Part shown: piece by piece, positions 61,672 through 64,000 of the stretch
How positions within the stretch are numbered: the stretch's first letter is position 1
Layout of the letters: every line of letters starts with the position of its first letter
Source: Macrostomum hystrix
Lineage: Eukaryota; Platyhelminthes; Macrostomidae
Reading direction: 5' to 3'
Assembly (NCBI GenBank): GCA_950097015.1
Contig: CATNEN010000038.1
Coordinates: 10,536,001-10,600,000, forward strand
DNA length: 64,000 nt
The notes under the pieces: model-generated
What the model was told of the DNA's origin: nothing
The model's input: only the letters and a program-made list of their open reading frames with translations
Databases searched by the model: none
Position numbers and translations under genes: made by a program

Positions 61672-62061
61672 TACAACGCCGAGACATGGACCCTGACTGA
61701 GGCGCTGGAGCGTTAAGTCGATACAGCGCACGCTGGCCTGCTGCGCGCTGCCTTTAGAATCGGCTTTGATCAGCACGTCACCAACGCGGCACTTTATCAC
61801 CGAGCCGGCCTGGCCTGCACGAGCGACCTACACCTACTGCGCCGTCGGCTACTACAGCTGGCAGGCCACCTGATCCACGCCGAGGATTACTGTCCCCAGC
61901 CTGCGCAGGAGGTGCAGCTGCTAACGCTGCAGGCCCCTCTTCGGCGGGGGCAGGCGCGAACTCGGCAGTACGTCGACTGCCTGTTAACCAACGCCGGCGC
62001 CCCGGACACTGCCGGAGGCCTTGCCTACGTGCGCGCCCAGGCCTTGAAACATTCTTTCTGA
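61672..62061 (+). pseudogene. Non-LTR retrotransposon reverse-transcriptase C-terminal remnant
   Basis: About 130 codons with the LINE tail pattern: AETWTLTEALER, LLRAAFRIGFDQHVTNAALY, LLQLAGHLIHAE and RTRQYVDCLL, ending at a TGA. A TAA at 61714-61716 interrupts the frame, and the polymerase, endonuclease and 5' parts are absent. It is GC-rich compared with its surroundings. It lies between B2 and A3, with A3 starting 43 bp after the stop. Confidence 0.75.
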
Positions 62062-62103
62062 GGCTTAATTCTAACTCTGGCGTATATTGCTGTTGTTGTT
62101 GCT

Positions 62104-62240
62104 GTGGCCTGCTTGGTAAAAGCCCCAGTCCGTGCTAGACAAGTGTGGATCGGGGCTTCCAGTTAGGCAGGCTTCACCCGGACAGACAGACAGCCTGTCC
62201 GCAATGTTCAATATTGGCCCTCACAACAAGACTGTTGCAC
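62104..62240 (+). ncRNA. Type A element 3, putative structured RNA
   Basis: Inner stem GTCC/GGAT keeps pairing through a G-T wobble. The second hairpin has an enlarged loop (CGGACAG ... CTGTCCG). Directly downstream of the LINE remnant, so it might instead be its 3' UTR. Confidence 0.35.
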
Positions 62241-62391
62241 AAACAAATAAGCAGCGAACAGCCCGATCTTAGTGAATGTTGGGCCATACCTTCTTTTTCA
62301 AACTGAGGTTTTTTCTTTTTTCAATGTTACGAGAGTAACTAATACTCATATGAAAATTGTTGTTTTATTTTACGTTAAGATACACCGCCAT

Positions 62392-62540
62392 GTGGCCTGC
62401 TTGGTAAAAGCCCCAGTCCGAGTTTGTGTGGACCGGGGCTTCCAGTTAGGCAGGCCTCACTGTTCAATGTAGGCCCTTCAAACATAAGTGTGCAAAGCAC
62501 TGTTCGCCTGTTCAGTATAGAATACTGAACAGGCGAACAT
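62392..62540 (+). ncRNA. Type B element 3, putative structured RNA
   Basis: Core with outer arms GTGGCCTGC and GCAGGCCTCAC, then a perfect 17-bp terminal hairpin (TGTTCGCCTGTTCAGTA, loop TAGAA, complement) at 62501-62539. Confidence 0.35.
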
Positions 62541-62944
62541 TTGGGGCCAAGAAATCTTTGGTTACTAATTATCCTGATTAATATTTGAACCGCCAGGCAT
62601 TAAATACACTTTAGTCCTTAGAGGACTGATTTAGTTAAAAGGCTTTAGAAAGTTATATATAACTGCTAAAAGTACAGTTTGTATATTTTTTATGAGCGAA
62701 AAGCGTAAGAAACTGCCATTTCGTGTGTATCTGCTCTCGCTGACTGTTAGCTTAACTTAGCAAGATCGAGTTAACAATTAGTTTTATATGAGCCAAACCA
62801 TTTAATAGTGCAACATTAGCGACAAACTTTAGATAGGTCCCGGTTTCAGAATAAATTCCGACAATGACATCGCACGAAAAAATGCGAACACTTAGAAGTC
62901 ATATCTAAATTTAATTTTGACTGTCGATATCGAGATGGTCTTTC

Positions 62945-63970
62945 CCCGAACTTGCGACTCTATCAAGGTCATCTAATGGACTGTGACTCTATCAAGGTCA
63001 TGTAATGGACTGTGACTCTATCAAAGTCATCTAATGGACTGTGACTCTATCAAGGTCATCTAATGGACTGTGACTCTATCAAGGTCATCTAATGGACTGT
63101 GACTCTATCAAGGTCATCTAATGGACTGTGACTCTATCAAGGTCATCTAATGGACTGTGACTCTATCAAAGTCATCTAATGGTCATCTAATGGACTGTGA
63201 CTCTATCAAGGTCATCTAATGGACTGTGACTCTATCAAGGTCATCTAATGGACTGTGACTCTATCAAAGTCATCTAATGGACTGTGACTCTATCAAAGTC
63301 ATCTAATGGACTGTGACTCTAACAAAGTCATCTAATGGACTGTGACTCTATCAAGGTCATCTAATGGACTGTGACTCTATCAAAGTCATCTAATGGACTG
63401 TGACTCTATCAAGGTCATCTAATGGACTGTGACTCTATCAAGGTCATCTAATGGACTGTGACTCTATCAAAGTCATCTAATGGACTGTGACTCTATCAAG
63501 GTCATCTAATGGACTGTGACTCTATCAAAGTCATCTAATGGACTGTGACTCTATCAAGGTCATCTAATGGACTGTGACTCTATCAAGGTCATCTAATGGA
63601 CTGTGACTCTATCAAAGTCATCTAATGGACTGTGACTCTATCAAGGTCATCTAATGGACTGTGACTCTATCAAGGTCATCTAATGGACTGTGACTCTATC
63701 AAAGTCATCTAATGGACTGTGACTCTATCAAGGTCATCTAATGGACTGTGACTCTATCAAAGTCATCTAATGGACTGTGACTCTATCAAAGTCATCTAAT
63801 GGACTGTGACTCTAACAAAGTCATCTAATGGACTGTGACTCTATCAAGGTCATCTAATGGACTGTGACTCTATCAAAGTCATCTAATGGACTGTGACTCT
63901 ATCAAAGTCATCTAATGGACTGTGACTCTATCAAGGTCATCTAATGGTTTGTGAATTTACCAAGGTCATA
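62945..63970. repeat. Minisatellite, 29-bp unit, about 35 copies
   Basis: Unit GTGACTCTATCAAGGTCATC plus TAATGGACT; the AAGG/AAAG variants alternate irregularly. It ends about 30 bp from the window edge and belongs to the Mo25 intron. Confidence 0.96.
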
Positions 63971-64000
63971 TTCTAAAAGAGTGTAGCATAGTGTCATGCA

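Larger units (their letters stand above)
60345..62580 (+). repeat. Array of alternating A and B hairpin elements
   Basis: Six copies of a core of about 75 nt (GTGGCC-GCTTGGTAAAAGCCCCAGTCC ... GGACCGGGGCTTCCAGTTAGGCAGGCCTCAC pattern) in the order A-B-A-B-LINE-A-B. A/B pairs form units of about 640 bp in the first two cases. Strand is given as the sense in which the core reads as above. Lies in the Mo25 intron. Confidence 0.85.

Noticed and set aside
60350-62540. Spliced-leader RNA cluster
   Set aside because: CTTG|GTAAAAG looks donor-like in several copies, but I found no Sm-type site at the expected place and A1 has changed the GT, so the idea is not supported.

Overview
The window is nuclear DNA of an invertebrate animal: split genes with GT-AG introns, tRNA-derived SINEs, a decayed LINE fragment and very many minisatellites. 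The high tandem-repeat load and invertebrate signalling genes would suit a free-living flatworm or another spiralian, but the species is inference only. About half of the 64 kb is tandem repeat.

Positions 1-26,100 hold one complete gene on the minus strand, a phospholipase C beta. I assembled 25 exons by hand. All 24 introns have GT-AG ends, every reading phase matches across the junctions, and the open frame is 1,241 codons including the stop. Protein order is PH domain, EF-hands, X barrel half, short acidic linker, Y barrel half, C2 domain, Ser-rich linker and coiled-coil C-terminus. Most of the long introns carry their own minisatellite family, so exons of 70-420 bp are scattered among repeat arrays.

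Positions 26,100-34,640 are gene-poor. They contain a 4.6 kb array of a 27-bp monomer with higher-order structure, and a 16-bp minisatellite that is the inverted counterpart of one in a PLC beta intron.

Positions 34,643-52,930 are a head-to-tail duplication of a 9,140-bp unit, with no indel seen between copies and an 8-bp templated filler at the junction. Each unit carries, on the plus strand, a DEG/ENaC-family channel gene (4 exons, 590 aa) with a minisatellite just upstream of its promoter, then a Tpt1/KptA-type tRNA 2'-phosphotransferase gene with a SINE in its first recognised intron, then a pair of foldback hairpins.

Positions 52,931-64,000 contain the last two exons of a minus-strand Mo25/CAB39 gene. 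The rest of that gene lies beyond the right edge, so its intron is at least 8.4 kb. Inside the intron are a 4.4 kb 33/34-bp minisatellite, a remarkable alternating A/B array of putative structured elements (60,345-62,580) wrapped around a dead LINE reverse-transcriptase tail, and a 29-bp array running to the window edge.

The genes are not an operon. PLC beta and the first channel gene are divergent and about 10.6 kb apart. The strongest candidate for something undescribed is the hairpin-bearing A/B array. The duplicated channel-phosphotransferase cassette and the intimate contact between repeats and splice sites are the next most interesting points.
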